Positions 1 through 11,926 are shown, numbered from the stretch's first letter. The stretch is DNA of 64,000 bases from Tretioscincus oriximinensis (GCA_022410635.1 JAJVDF010000507.1:499051-563050); one strand, 5' to 3'. Notes: generated by a model from the sequence alone, not told the origin. Translations and numbers: made by a program.

Positions 1-352
1 GGTCTGAAGAATTCTGGACTCCTTTCCAAAGGAGCTAAAGGCTGGTCAGTAGCTCCAAAATGTCTCTTGGACTAGTTGGTTGTTGGTTGTTGTTGGTTGG
101 TTGATTAGTTGATGGTTGGTGCTAAGGTTGCCTGATTGAGCTGCAAAGGCCTTGAACACCAGACAAAATGCAAAGCCTTGTCTCTAAGTCTCAGATATGA
201 AATCGAAACTAACTCAACAGAGGGCGTCTTTTATAAAGAAGGTTGGGGCAAACCAACTGTAGCTAACTCCAAAGTGGGATTCTGAACTCCACCCCAAAGC
301 TAATACAGAAAATAGACTACACTAAAGAACTAGGACAAACCAAAACTTCACT
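1..352 (-). mobile_element. LTR fragment (5' part), cut by window edge
   Basis: This segment is the reverse complement of the first ~340 bases of the solo LTR at 16294-16871; shared landmarks are the CCTAGTTCTTTAGTGTAG block, the TTTATAAA promoter-like motif and the AACAACC-rich stretch. On the minus strand the LTR starts at about 352 with AGTGAAG, where the other copy has TGTGAAG. The rest of the element lies outside the window, so whether this is a solo LTR or the end of a full element cannot be told. Confidence 0.85.
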
Positions 353-590
353 GTGTTTCATAGGTACTCTGCCATGCCATTGCTGGTATGGTATTTAATT
401 GGCAGTCTATTAAGATTATACTTTGCTATGACTATGGAAAACCCCACAAAGGCAGGAAAAAGAAGCTGCCAGGAAAACTGAGACTAAGGGGCTTTTTAGT
501 GAACGGATTACTCAACCAACTTGAACTCACAGGGTGAATTCAGCCTGGTGTAGTGGTAGGGATGCAGCCTTATTCATCTCTAAAATAAAT

Positions 591-736
591 TCCAGCAAAG
601 GAGCTAGCAGCACTTTGAGACTAACTTGAGAAAAGTGGTTGGCATAAGCATCTGAAGAAGTAGACCTGTCTACGAAAGCTTATTCCAACCACTTTTCTCA
701 AGTTAGTCTCAAAGTGCTGCTAGCTCCTTTGCTGGA
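591..736. repeat. Long perfect hairpin (52-bp arms)
   Basis: Bases 591-642 and 685-736 are exact reverse complements (52 bp), separated by 42 bases; the symmetry continues imperfectly into the loop (ggcataagc against gcttattcc, and gtagac against gtctac). The right arm with its flank (ctgaagaag...cgaaagctta...gctggactttctgctagactaacacggcta) is one copy of a dispersed repeat whose second copy is at 39612-39722. The left arm is an inverted duplicate of the same repeat. Either two copies inserted head to head or one copy was inverted-duplicated. Confidence 0.85.
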
Positions 737-739
737 CTT

Positions 740-2220
740 TCTGCTAGACTAACACGGCTATTTCTCTGAAATCTAAAAGAAATGTTATTTTTGTTTTTGC
801 ATCTTCATTCTGCTCAGCTATCTGTGCAACACTTTGTTCATGCAGAATTCCTTGTGCTTCAAGATATTCTTATGTGTTAGATTTACTCACCAGTGCTGTC
901 ACTTTGAAGTGCCTTTATTTTTTTGCTGACATTTGATAATTGCCATTGCAATGTATTTCTCAGCATCTCATTCATCTGGCTCTTTTCTTTCAAAAAACCC
1001 CAAAATCATAAGCAACAGAGCATATCTGTTTCCTCTTAGTCCACTAGCTTTTGTGCAAGTGTATGGAACATTACAATTCCACAGGACAAAGAACATGTAA
1101 TGAACCTTCCATTAGCTCTTATTTTATATTCATTTTTATTTTTTCATATAAAAAGGATGAAATTGCGCCATCGCTTCCATCTTTTTACCAGAACTAACCA
1201 CAGGCATCTAGCTTGAAAAGAAGTAGAATATGGATATTATTTTCAGCATTCAGTCACCCAAAATATTATCTCCCTGTACAGAAACCTTTCACTTGTGTGA
1301 TAATTTAAAATAATCATGATTCTAAAGCTTGAACCATCAACAATTCAACAGACTTAATTTTCACCTACTTTAGCACATTGTACACCTAACTGCTAACTAC
1401 AACTAACCTATTTATATNTTTTTTTTACTCATTTTCAAAGGGCTATAAAATTGAACACATAAGTAGCATGTATCATTTATTTCAAATATAATATGATTTT
1501 ATTCTATGCCCTTCAAAACAAAGAAAATGAAAAGCTTTTTGTTCAAGATAAAAGTAAGCATCAGTTTTATTCTTGTAAATACAATTAGGATATTTCGTTA
1601 TGGAGTGAAATTAAGATATTTTGGAATAAAAAGTANAAATTCTTTTTTGCCTCTGTATGTACAACAGATTAGTCTGTCTTAGCTCACATGAGAGCTCACT
1701 CAGTTTGCCTTTGTTCCCTCACAATTTTCAGTCTTTCTGGCTTCAGTCCATTGACAGGTGTTAGGATAATCAGAGAAAACACTTTTCCTTCTACCATTTT
1801 CTGGGATCATTTGATCTCAGCCTTATCAGTGTCTGCAAGCTTGCTATTTTCCTTCTTTGATTGGATAGTAATTCAAGGACAACAGGAGAGTGATATATGG
1901 TCCCTATGGGGTAAAATCAGACTTTTCATAAGTACACACAGACTTTTCTTGTTTGTAAGTGAATAATGTTCCCTCTAAGCTTAGAGTTTTCTTCTTTAAG
2001 CTTAAAACACAACATTAATTATAAATGTGAAGTTTTGAAGTTGTCTGGAAAGATCTATAATTTCTTTATTTCCACAGTAAAGTGTAACCTCCACAGTTGT
2101 TTCCTCCATGTGAGTCATTGGGGAGTTGACTTTAGCATTTCGGTGTCAAATGATTTTTTTTTTAATGCAGAGGCTCATTCACCAGTTCCTTTCTCCATCA
2201 TGTTGTCTAATGCTGTCTTA
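740..2220. other. No gene recognised
   Basis: AT-rich sequence with short open frames only (up to 92 codons, no recognisable domain, low-complexity translation). I see no repeat family, splice-bounded exon or RNA gene here. Confidence 0.5.
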
Positions 2221-2221
2221 T

Positions 2222-2375
2222 AACTATCCAGGCTGCCAGCTATTACGAACACGACAGAGAAAGGACAGGTTCTTTTTACCCAGAGGCTCATTGGCCTGTG
2301 GGATTTACTTCCAGAACAGGTGGTAGTAGCTGGCAGCCTGGAAAGCTTTAAGGCAGGATTAGACAAGTTCTTGTA
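2222..2375 (+). mobile_element. CR1 3' fragments, small inverted pair
   Basis: Bases 2246-2375 match the plus-strand end of CR1 ORF2 and its 3' side (the 'ttcttttta cccagaggctcatt ggcctgtgg' segment, encoding the FF-T-R-I-GLWN-LPE signature). Bases 2222-2245 are a minus-strand copy of the downstream 'agctggcagcctgga' piece, so the fragment begins with a short inverted repeat of itself. Confidence 0.75.
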
Positions 2376-2811
2376 AGCGGAAAAAATGTTTCTGCTTATA
2401 GGAAACATCATTATAGAAGAATTAAGTATAGATAGGTGGAAAGATAGATAGATGGAAGGATTGACAGACAGACAGCATACACAAGCAGGCAGAAATATAG
2501 ATTAATACCTGAAAACAAGGTACAGGAATTCTGTCAGGAATTAATTTGTATTTCTGCCTCCTTTTCTATGCTGGAGCCCACTGAATCCCAAGGGCAGTCA
2601 GCTAATTACATTAGTAAATAAAATAATCAACTATTAGCAAGCATTCAAGTTTAGGTTTCAAGAGCAACATGGATCTTACTGACTTTCAAGATAAACATGG
2701 CTACTTTTGTGACCAATTTGTCACTGTATCATCTACCACAGTGTGGTTCAACCATTTTGGACTCGAGGGCCGATCAAACATCATTGCAGGAGTGTGAGGG
2801 CCACAGTGATA

Positions 2812-2968
2812 TCACTTCCTGTCCCGCCCTGGAAGTAATATCACCTCTGGAGCATGCACAGAAAGTTATGTCACTTCCTGCCCCGCCCCGGAAGTGACNT
2901 CACTTCTGGGGCAGGGACAGGAAGTGATGTCACTCCTGGGGCAGGGACAGGAAGTGATGTCACTCCGG
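2812..2968. repeat. Tandem ~30-bp repeat inside the hAT element
   Basis: About five units of roughly 30 bp, each carrying GGAAGTGATGTCACT or its near-palindromic variants followed by a GGGGCAGGGACAG-type spacer. The GGAAGTGA..TCACTTCC half-sites make each unit self-complementary. One N lies within the array. Confidence 0.8.
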
Positions 2969-3267
2969 ATGCCATTCCTGGAAGCAGATTCCGGAAGTGG
3001 TATCGTCAAAGTGGCATTGTCGAAAGGAGCACGGGGAAGGCAGCTGTGTCTGCAGCCGCTTACTCCTTTCGTCCGTCACATTGGCAGCCACCTCCCCCGT
3101 GCTCCTTTCGTCCATCACACTGGTGGGTGTGATGGACGAAAGGACCAAACATTCATCATTCACAGTGGTGGGTGTGACAGATGAAAGGAGCAAGCGTTTG
3201 CAAGTGTCGGCGTGGAAGTGGCAAGGCAGCTTCAACACTGACCAGCACCGGCTGCTGAGCGCTCCGC

Positions 3268-3500
3268 ATGGGGTTCCCTGATGGTGCGCATACTGTTAAT
3301 TTGGCGATTCCCACCTTCAGTACTGGCTCCTGTTCTGTATCGGAGTCGCCATGTTAGGGGAACTCCGCCCTCCATTAGCACCATGTTGGGGGAACAGAGG
3401 GCGGAGTTACCCTAACATGGCGACTCCCATACGGAACAGGAGCCAGTACTGAAGGTGGGAATCGCCAAATTAACAGTATGCGCGGCATCAGGGAACCCCC
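3268..3500. repeat. Large palindrome inside the hAT element
   Basis: Left arm 3268-3373 and right arm 3397-3500 are near-perfect reverse complements (landmarks: the preserved TTGGCGATTCCCACC and its complement GGTGGGAATCGCCAA), with a ~24-base spacer. A second, smaller inverted-repeat cluster built on CGAAAGGAGCA / TGCTCCTTTCG occupies 3020-3200. Confidence 0.85.
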
Positions 3501-3635
3501 TGCAGAGCACTCAGCAGCTGCCACAAAAATGGCTTGGCGGGCCACATGCGGCCTGTGGGCCGCAGGTTGGACCACGCTGATCTAACAGAATCATAGTAGA
3601 CTACAATATTCATGACAATGTTCTATCCTCATATA

Positions 3636-3839
3636 CAGGGTGCTTCAAAAAATGTATACACACTTTGAACTTCCATATGATGTACAGAATCAATGGTGAC
3701 TCGTACTCAGAATTGTATTGATGCTGCAGGTCACCAATTTGAACAGTATTAACATTTGTTATTTATTTAACTTTGTAGAACAGTAAATAAATTTTCTGTG
3801 GAAGTTCACAGTGTGTATACATTTTTTTGAAGCACCCTG
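3636..3839. mobile_element. Tc1/mariner MITE, 204 bp, TA target duplication
   Basis: Terminal inverted repeats of about 42 bp begin CAGGGTGCTTCAAAAAATG and end with its complement (one extra T in the right arm's T run). The element is flanked by TA on both sides (3634-3635 and 3840-3841), the integration signature of Tc1/mariner transposases. Too short to encode a transposase. Confidence 0.9.
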
Positions 3840-4235
3840 TATATCTGAGGGATATAATTCAATTTCAGAACATTTTATTTATTTCAGAGCATTTGGTTAC
3901 TTTAGTCAAATTTTTTTCCCCCCAAAGTTGGTTTCATAAGCAAGTATATCAGTAGGCTTTTCCCTTTAAGAACTTCAATAAACATGTTTTCCACTTCAAT
4001 CAACTTTTTTTGACTGGTTAAATTAATTCTTTGTTGACACTTTGAAGTTTTGTGCACATAATATGTTCCACTAAATTATAAATATTCCTTAANTTAGTTA
4101 CAGACAGTTTTCCTTAAACTATTCACATTTAACATTTTGGATAGAAAGAATGGCTCTGTTTTTTATACCTAATTATGCCACAACATAGAATTTCCTTTTT
4201 TCTGAATTATCGGTATACCTATGTCTTACACATCT

Positions 4236-4401
4236 CAAGAGGGATATTATGGATCTGCAGAAGGTGCAGGAAAGGGCAACAAGAATGATCAAGGGTCTGG
4301 AGCACCTCCGTTATGAAGTCAGACTGCAACATCTGGGCCTCTTCAGCCTCGAAAGACAATTTTTGAGAGATTATCTGACTGAAGTGTACAAACTCATTAT
4401 G
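4236..4401 (+). mobile_element. CR1 LINE fragment (ORF2 C-terminal part)
   Basis: The sequence encodes the EKVQ.RATRMIKGLEHL.YE region of CR1 ORF2 with a stop-disrupted continuation. It runs directly into the 3' end of a minus-strand CR1 at 4402, as though the minus copy inserted into this plus copy. The same plus/minus abutment recurs at 34460. Confidence 0.85.
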
Positions 4402-5625
4402 AACATAAGAACATAAGAAGAGCCATACTGGATCAGGCCANAGCCCATCGAGTCCAGCATTCTGTGTCACACAAAGGCCCACCAGATGCACCTGGGCAGT
4501 CCGAACAGAGGAAAGCAAAATATGCTGCTCCTGTTCGTGACTCCCTGCAAATGGTATTTCAAAAGTCCTGCCTGTTGCTCCATCCCAGAGGCTACATCCA
4601 GACAACTATCTTAGTATCCATTTATACCCTTAGTGTCCATAAACCTGTCTAGTCCTGTCTTGAAACTATCCAAGCTGTTAGCTACCACTACCTCTTCAGG
4701 AAGTAAATTCCACAGGCCGATGACCCTCTGGGTGAAAAAATACTTCCCTTTGTCTGTTCTCACTTTTCTACCCAACAGTTTTAAGGAGTGCCCTCTGGTC
4801 CTTGTGTTGTGTGATAGAGAAAACATTTTTTCTCTATTCACCCTGTCGATCCCATGCATGATTTTGTACACTTCAATCAGATCACCCCTCAAACGTCTCC
4901 TTTCAAGGCTGAAGAGGCCCAGACGTTGCAGCCTTGCTTCGTAAGGGAGGTGCTCCAGACCCTTGATCATTTTTGTTGCCCTTTTCTGCACCTTCTCCAG
5001 TTCCAAAATATCCCTCTTGAGATGTGGTGACCAGAATTGAACACAGTATTCCAAATGTGGCCTCACCACAGATTTATAAAGAGGCAAAACAACATTTGCT
5101 GACTTATTTTCGATTCCTTTCCTAATTATCCCCAACATGGAATTTGCCTTTTTTGCAGCTGCTGCACACTGGGTTGACATTTTCATTGAATTGTCCACTA
5201 ACACCCCAAGATCCTTTTCTTGCTCGGTCACAGAAAGCTTGGTTCCCATCAGGTGGTAGGAGTAATATGGGTTCTTTGCCCCAATATGCATGACCTTGCA
5301 CTTGCTTAAGTTGAAGTGCATTTGCCACTTTGATGCCCACTCACCCAATTTCAATAAATCACTCTGGAGTGCCTTACAATCATTTTCAGTTTTCACTACC
5401 CTGAACAGTTTAGTGTCGTCAGCAAACTTGGCTACTTCACTATTTACCTCGGCATCCAGATCATTTATAAATATATTGAAAAGCAAGGGTCCCAGTACAG
5501 ATCCCTGGGGTACCCCACTTCTTACCTCTTTCCACTCAGAGAACTGTCCATTTAATACTACCCTCTGTTTTCTATCTTTTAGCCAGTTTCCAATCCAGGA
5601 CAAAGTCTGTCCTCTTATACCATGG
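4402..5625 (-). mobile_element. CR1 LINE, 5'-truncated, best preserved copy
   Basis: The 3' end is at 4402 (minus-strand reading ends in ...AGTATGGCTCTTCTTATGTTCTTATGTTC). About 200 bp of 3' UTR precede the ORF2 frame. The 5' truncation lies at about 5625, where the sequence flips into a plus-strand CR1 through a palindromic CCATGG. Similarity to other copies in the window is high (the 3' UTR differs from those at 24.4, 48.5 and 58.9 kb only by scattered substitutions), suggesting a fairly recent family. Confidence 0.92.
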
Positions 5626-5645
5626 CTTCTGCAAAGGTAAATCAT
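4611..5645 (-). pseudogene. CR1 ORF2 reverse transcriptase, C-terminal 344 codons open
   Basis: This open frame encodes the C-terminal half of a CR1-clade non-LTR reverse transcriptase, which copies LINE RNA into DNA at the nicked target. Visible in order: HGIRGQTLSWIGNWLKDR, the [20 protein letters not shown] block (RT motif), the KFADDTKLF catalytic block with the two aspartates (about residues 75-82), the LGVLVDNSMKMS block, then the thumb/C-terminal region ending RFMDTKGINGY just before the 3' UTR. There are no internal stops or ambiguous bases. The first methionine is not a true start: a complete CR1 ORF2 is roughly 900-1000 residues with an N-terminal endonuclease that is absent here. 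The protein is therefore not expected to be autonomous. Other window copies are much more broken. Confidence 0.9.
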
Positions 5646-6596
5646 GCCTTACTAACTTGTAGTATTCTTTGAGAGTGTTAACAAACATGTAGATAAAGGG
5701 AATCCAGTTGTTATTGTCTATCTAGATTTTCAGAAGGCTTTTGATAAAGCCCCTCATCAAAGGCTCCTAAGAAAGCTCCACACTCATGGTATAAGAAGAC
5801 AGACTTTGTCATGGATTGGAAACTGGCTAAAAGATAGAAAACAGAGGGCAGTAATAAATAAACAGTTATCTGAGTGGAAAGAGGTAAGAAGTGGGGTACC
5901 CGAGGGGTCTGTACTGGGACTTTTGCTTTTCAATATATTTATAAACGATATGGATGCCAAGGTAAATAGTGAAGTAGCCAAGTTTGCTGATGACACTAAA
6001 CTGTTCAGGGTAGTAAAAACTGAAAATTATTGTAAGGCACTCCAGAGTGATCTATTGAAATTGGGTGAGTGAGCATCAAAGTGGCAAGTGCACTTCAATT
6101 TAAGCAAGTGCAAGGTTATGCACATTGGGGCAAAGAACCCCAATTCCTCCTACCACCTGATGGGAACCAAGCTTTCTGTAACTGAGCAAGAAAAGGATCC
6201 TGGGTGTTGGTGGACACTCCTCAAAACTGATGGGTAGAAAAGTGAGAACAGATAAAGGAAAGTATTTTTTTCGCCCAGAGAGTCATCGACCAGTGGAATT
6301 TACTTCCTGAAGAGATAGTGGTAGCTAACAGCTTGGATAGTTTCAAGACAGAAATATACAGGTTTCTGGACACCAAGGCTCTAAATGGCTACTAGGATGG
6401 ATGTCTGGATGTTGCCTCCGGGATGGAGCAACAGGCAGGACTACTGAAATGCCATTTGCAGGGAGTCATGAACAGGTGCATATTTTGCTTTCCTCTGTTC
6501 AGACTGCCCAGGTGCATCTAATGGGCCTCTGTGTGAGACAGAATGCTGGACTAGAAGGGCTCTGGCCTGATCTTATGTTCTTACATTTGTACTGCA
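5626..6596 (+). mobile_element. CR1 LINE fragment with internal deletion
   Basis: Head-to-head with the preceding minus copy. It carries the RT segment from the catalytic-core approach (DFQKAFDKAPHQRLL in frame) through KFADDTKLFRVV (5806-6072 open), then jumps at about 6218 from the GVLVD block to the GRKVRTDKGKYFF block, losing roughly 400 bp. It ends with the CR1 3' UTR and a TTATGTTCTTA tail at about 6590. Confidence 0.9.
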
Positions 6597-6962
6597 ATTA
6601 TACTATTTTGATTATCCTTGGTTAAATAACTTTTGGGTTCAATAGGTGGTGTACAATCTATCTTTTCATTGATGACACTACCCATCCCAACAACCACCAA
6701 TCTTGCTCAGTGTTCTGAGGTATAGACAAAATAGTACAAAGGAAGTCAGATACAATGACCAAATATGTCACTATTCTAATCCCCTCCAGAATGTTCACAT
6801 CTTGCACTTGGTACCTTCTAGGAAAGGTATCATCATTTGTGACCTTGATTGCTGCCAGATCCTGATGTGTTTTGTCTTATTCCTGATGAAGATCTGAAAG
6901 AACATGGATTGCAAAGTTGAGGATTCAAGAGGTGAGTAATAAAGATCTAATGGGTGCATGTG

Positions 6963-7560
6963 CTAAAGGTCAGAAATGGTCATGAAAGATATGGATTTTT
7001 TTTTCAAAACTACCCTATTTTCTACTTTTCTGCTCTGATATTTGGTCAGAATTCTCTTCGGTCTTACTGGTGTAGCAGACATCAGCACCATGTCATCAGC
7101 ATTTAAAAGGATATTGACCATTCTCTCTTTCATGCATGGACCATGTAGCTCTGGCAATTTTAAAACATCCTTGTCACAATCCTGTGGATGTATTAATTGC
7201 CTGTGAAAGAGCCCCATTAGTAACTAGATACACTTGCAGAGAAATATTTGAATATAATTCTTTGAATAGGGCTACAAGTCCAATTTCAAGTTAGAAGATG
7301 ACAGTTTTTTTCATAAAAGATCATGATTTATGGAGTCAAAAGTTGCAGATAAATTAATCAAGGCTGTGTAGAGTTTTCTTTTTCTGGAGATGTATTTATG
7401 AATTAGATGATGCAGAATGAAGCAGTTGTCACTATTAGTATGGCCCTGCCAAAAGCCTGATTGGTCTTCTGCTGAAATTTCCACTTTTTCACACTCATTA
7501 AAACTGCAGCACTCCTGTCCTTTTTTAGATGGTAAACCTATAATTTAGAGTCACCAATAT
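6963..7560 (-). pseudogene. Old non-LTR retrotransposon RT remnant (not CR1)
   Basis: Reading the minus strand in shifting frames gives a weak but ordered reverse-transcriptase trace: a segment like 'HLIHKYISRKRKLYTALINL..TFDSINHDLL' (RT block with the F-D-S-I core), then about 110 residues later 'ILLNADDMVLMSAT' (YADD box with Y replaced by N). Stops and frameshifts interrupt it. The wording resembles R4/Dong- or RTE-like lizard LINEs more than CR1 or L1, but the clade call is a guess. Confidence 0.55.
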
Positions 7561-10500
7561 ATACAGTGAAAAGATGCTCCATCAAGATATCAAATATAAC
7601 AGCACTCACATGGTCAGACAGAACTTCATTAGAGTTTTGATGTGCTTTTATTGGTGCTGATAGAAAAATAATGTTTAATTAGATAGTTCCAATCACTTGC
7701 CCCTTATAAAATGTAGTTCTGGACTGGTCTGTATGCTGCACCTTCTTTTGCTTATTAAGTTTTTTTAAGCTTTAGTTTTGAACAAATTTTCACTTGTGTG
7801 AGAAGGATCACTGTAGATCTCCTACTGTTTCTGCTGCTGACTTTTAACAGCAGTTTGAATTTCACACCGCTTAGAACAGCAGCAGGAAAATCAAACTGGT
7901 AAGAAAAGCCAACAGCAACAGCAAAAAATCAGTGATCTCCCTCCCCAATCCTTGGAGATGTTTCTGGGTTTGCTAAAACCCAGAAGACCCCCAAGGACCA
8001 GACACCTCTCAGGCAGATCAGACAGCTGGTGTTTTTGGACTCAGGATGTCTCAGGACATCCACTGATGGTCATTTGCCAGGTTTTCAGCCCAGCCTCATT
8101 CAGTGATCGAATCCAATATGCATCCTGGGGGAGTAAACCATAACCAGTGCAGTGTTACTCTGCAGTTACTACCATTTTCTGAAAGAATTGCCCTCCACTC
8201 CCATGTTGTTGGTGGTGTAAATGGAAAACAGGAAGACCAAAGCTGAAAGACACAGCTTTCATATTTGTTTTTTTTCCCTACTTGGGATGCAGTCTTAATG
8301 TTATCAAAACTACTTTAAACCTTTGTGAAATCTATTAGCTTTATAAAGTATCCCCAATAAGTCAAACTGTATGACATTAACATGTATGAAAAGATATTCT
8401 GACATAGAAATGATTCTTGTTACAATGAAAAAGGCAAGGAAAGTGCTCTGCTAGCACTTATAGCCCAACATGTGCAGCTAACTTAAATCTGTCAGCAAGC
8501 AGATCTTAAAAGGTTTTCTGCATTTCAATCTTAACAAGCTAAACATATGAAACGGAGAAAGTGATAGCAGAAGAGCACAAAATTCTATAAAGTCCAAGTT
8601 GAAAAGCATTGAGCTGCAGCAGACTGCTTGGGACTGACTGCAGGGTTACCAACTTAGTTTTAAAGGCAATGCTTTCATGGCACATTTATTATTTTTCAGT
8701 TTGATCTNTTTTACATGTCAAACTGTGTCAAGTGGCAATTTAATAACAAAAAGTTTTAGAGCCTCTTAAACTTGCAGCTATGGAAACTTCTTAGTCAAGA
8801 TGTTCGAAATAGCAAAAATGAGCAACTCATTTTCAGAGGCAGCTATTTCAACATGATCACCCAGAATCAAGCTACATAACCACAAATACAAGTCTTCAAA
8901 TTCTGATAGGTTTTTTTAAAAAAAGAAGCTAATTTTTTAGATTTCTCACAGAGTTAAATATATTTGTCTTAATATAAAGGTTTGACTTAACAAAAGCTTA
9001 ATAGAGTTTGTTACAGGCTACCTTCAGGAAATACTTAGGTTAGCAGAAATGACAGCATGTATCTTTTTCCCAAGACAAGTAATGTACCATATTCATTTTT
9101 CAATAATTGTAATTTGAGAGAGAAATTTGTTACTTTTCCCATCTTTTTGGAAGGGAGATTTGCATAATGATCTCCTCATGGAATATATAAGCAGAATTTA
9201 AAACAATATATTCATGTATTGCCTTTATACATGACACTATCTATGACATTATTTATGACATTTAATTGAATCAGATAGTTTAATTGAATCAGATATTTAA
9301 TATTATAATAGTTAAAGACTAGTCATTATCTTATGTAAACATAGCACATCATAACAAATGGGATGGAGAAAGGAGTTCAAGGTTCAAGAAAGGTTTATTA
9401 GAAATCTGATAAACACTGTAGGATAATTCTATATTTTAAGGAAAATTTTTAAAGATGTTTTTAACCTTAAACTAATATATATAAATAAAATACTGGTTAA
9501 GTATCTACAGTGATCCTTCTCACACAAGTAATAAAAATGAAAATCATAAAAATTACCTAGCCCTGGCCCAGAATGGGTTCCATTTTATTCTACAAAAGTT
9601 TCAGTGAGATATTAACTCCATATCTAACATCTCTATTCAATAATATTCTTCAGAGTAATCAATTCCACCCTTTTGCTCCATATTATTCCATGTGGAAAAT
9701 CAAATAAACCAGAAGAACAATTAGATTGACCTATAATTCCTATAAATCATTGTAATAAATTGTTCATCTCAGTAATTTGACCTACAAAATTAAGGGCTTG
9801 TTACCACAATTAGAGAACATACAACAATTTGGATGTACTGTATCTCTAAAATATGTCTAAATAAATTTGTATTTACTGTATCTCTAAAATCTCTAAAATT
9901 TCTAACTATATTTATATTAAAATATTATTTAATATACCATAAAAATTAATACACTACCATTAGAAATATTTGCTTTGAACATCTGTAAATGTTGATCAGA
10001 ACATCTGTAAACGTTGTTCTGAAGAATGTTTATGTCTGTTTTTGCATTAACCATACCCTTCACAAGATAAAGCCTTCCAACACCATGGTCGAACACTTTT
10101 TCTTTTATCACTAAATAGCACTTTCTGTCACTCCTTTCTCCATTTTGAATATTTCAGTAATTTTTACCTGTAAGGCTGTCATCAACGGCTTCTTCTGGGT
10201 TTTACATCATCTTAAATTTTCCAAACATCTCCTCCTAAACAGTTGATTTTGCTACCTCAACATTGCACATTTTGCTTTTCTCACAGAAACTGGGGAGAGG
10301 TGAGCTTTTGATTGGCAAGGGATGTTCTTGTCAGTACTATATCCTCCATTTTTGTTGACATACATTTCTGCAAAATTGATATGTTATATTAGTGTCAAAG
10401 ATATTTCACAGAAAACATTTGAAAAGTTTAAAACAGTTTAAACTCATTAATGTTTTTAACTTGTTTTAATATATTATCTATGCAGGACTTTTGCACACCA

Positions 10501-10715
10501 CTATAAGAATAACAAGTAAAATGGCAGTATTGCACGGGGACATGAAAAATATTATCCTGTGGATGTAAAAGAGGTTGTAGACAAGATAATTATTTGTGTT
10601 CAGACTGTTCTTGTGAGCGAGTCGAAAGACAGTACTATATGATTATTACTGAAATTTCTAATTGTAGGATTAATAACCCTCAAATATTTAGAAAATAAGG
10701 GAACGTATGCAATCT
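7561..10715. other. No gene recognised
   Basis: About 3 kb of AT-rich sequence with only short uninformative frames (60 codons or so). The first part (7561-7700) could be further decayed LINE. I see no exon, tRNA-like fold or clear repeat. Confidence 0.45.
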
Positions 10716-10718
10716 CTG

Positions 10719-11622
10719 GTTGGAAAGAGGTAAGAAATGGAGTACTCCAGGGTTCAGTACCGGGACCCATGCTTTTTAATATATTGATAAATTATCTGGA
10801 TGCTAAGGTGAAATAGCGAGATAGCTAAATTCAGGGTAATGAAAACTGAAAGTGATTGTAAAGAGCTCCAGCAAGATCTCTTGAGATTGGGTGAGTGGGC
10901 AGCAAAATGGCAAATGCACTTCAACCTAAGTAAGTGCAAAGAAACCCAATGATTCCTATAAGCTCATAGGAACTGAGCTTTCTGTGACAGAGCAGGAAAG
11001 GGATCTTGCGGTGCTGTTGGTCAGCTCAATGAAAGACTCATCCCAGTGTGCAGCAGCAGTGAAAAAAGCAAATTCAATGTTAGGGATAGTTAGAAATGGA
11101 ATTGAAAATAGGTCATAAAGTGTCACTTTGCCTTTTTTTAATTCTATGGTGAGGTCACATTTGAAATACTGTGTGAAATTCTGGCCAACACACTTTAGAA
11201 AGGATACTGTGGAACTGGAGAAGGTGCAAAGAAGGGCCACAAGAAAGATCAAGGAACTGTAATGTCTCCCTTATGAAATCGGGCTGCAATGTTCAGGTAT
11301 CTTCAGCCTCGAGAGATGGTAGGTAAGAAGTGATCTAATTGAGATCATGTATGGCATGGATAAGGTGAATAGAGGAAACTATTTTCTCAATTACACAACA
11401 CAAGAACTAGAGGGCAGTCCGTGAAGCAAATGGATAAGGGAATATTGCTGGAATACCATTTGCAGGAAGTCAAGGACAGTTGAGGGTTTTTCCTTCTTCT
11501 GCTTGAGACTGTTCTAATGCAACTGGTGGGCCACACTGTTTGGGACAGAATGCTGGACTAGATGGGCTCTGGCCTGATTCACCAAGGCTCCTCTTATGTT
11601 TTTATGCTCTTATGCTCTTAAA
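10719..11622 (+). mobile_element. CR1 LINE, decayed
   Basis: The sequence begins in the RT region (WKEVRNGVLQGSVPGP equivalent, with Q-G-S-V-x-G-P kept), runs through the LGEWAAKWQMHFN and QCAAAVKKANSMLG blocks with frameshifts, and ends at the CR1 3' UTR with tail TTATGTTTTTATGCTCTTATGCTC near 11620. Several indels make it older than the 4.4-kb copy. Confidence 0.88.
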
Positions 11623-11926
11623 AATTAAAAATTATTTGGGGGCAAATATTTGGAGTGAAACAACAAATTTNAGATTGAATTTAGTCCCTCTAGCAAAGAT
11701 TGAAAAAGATTTGAATGAAGATGTGGGAGGACAGTGGGATAAAAGGGGAATGTTTGAAACACATATAAGAAATGATGGATTTATATATATATATATATAT
11801 ACAAATAATTTTAAACAAAGTATTTTAAACAAAAAAAAACCCTGAGTTTACAACATGCATATAGTTCCTATAACTGGGTATATGAAATATTTATTTGTTT
11901 GCTCGCAGTATTTATACACATAAAAC

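Larger units (their letters stand above)
2739..3579. mobile_element. Non-autonomous hAT element, 841 bp, with 8-bp TSD
   Basis: Ends are CAGTGTGGTTCAACC and, reversed, CAGCGTGGTCCAACC (13 of 15 identical). The flanks are ATCTACCA (2731-2738) and ATCTAACA (3580-3587), 7 of 8 identical, which is the target duplication length of hAT transposases. GGCC/GCGGCC-rich sub-terminal sequence (cgggccacatgcggcctgtgggcc) is typical of several vertebrate hAT families. There is no transposase frame. The interior is built from palindromes and tandem repeats listed separately. Confidence 0.88.
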
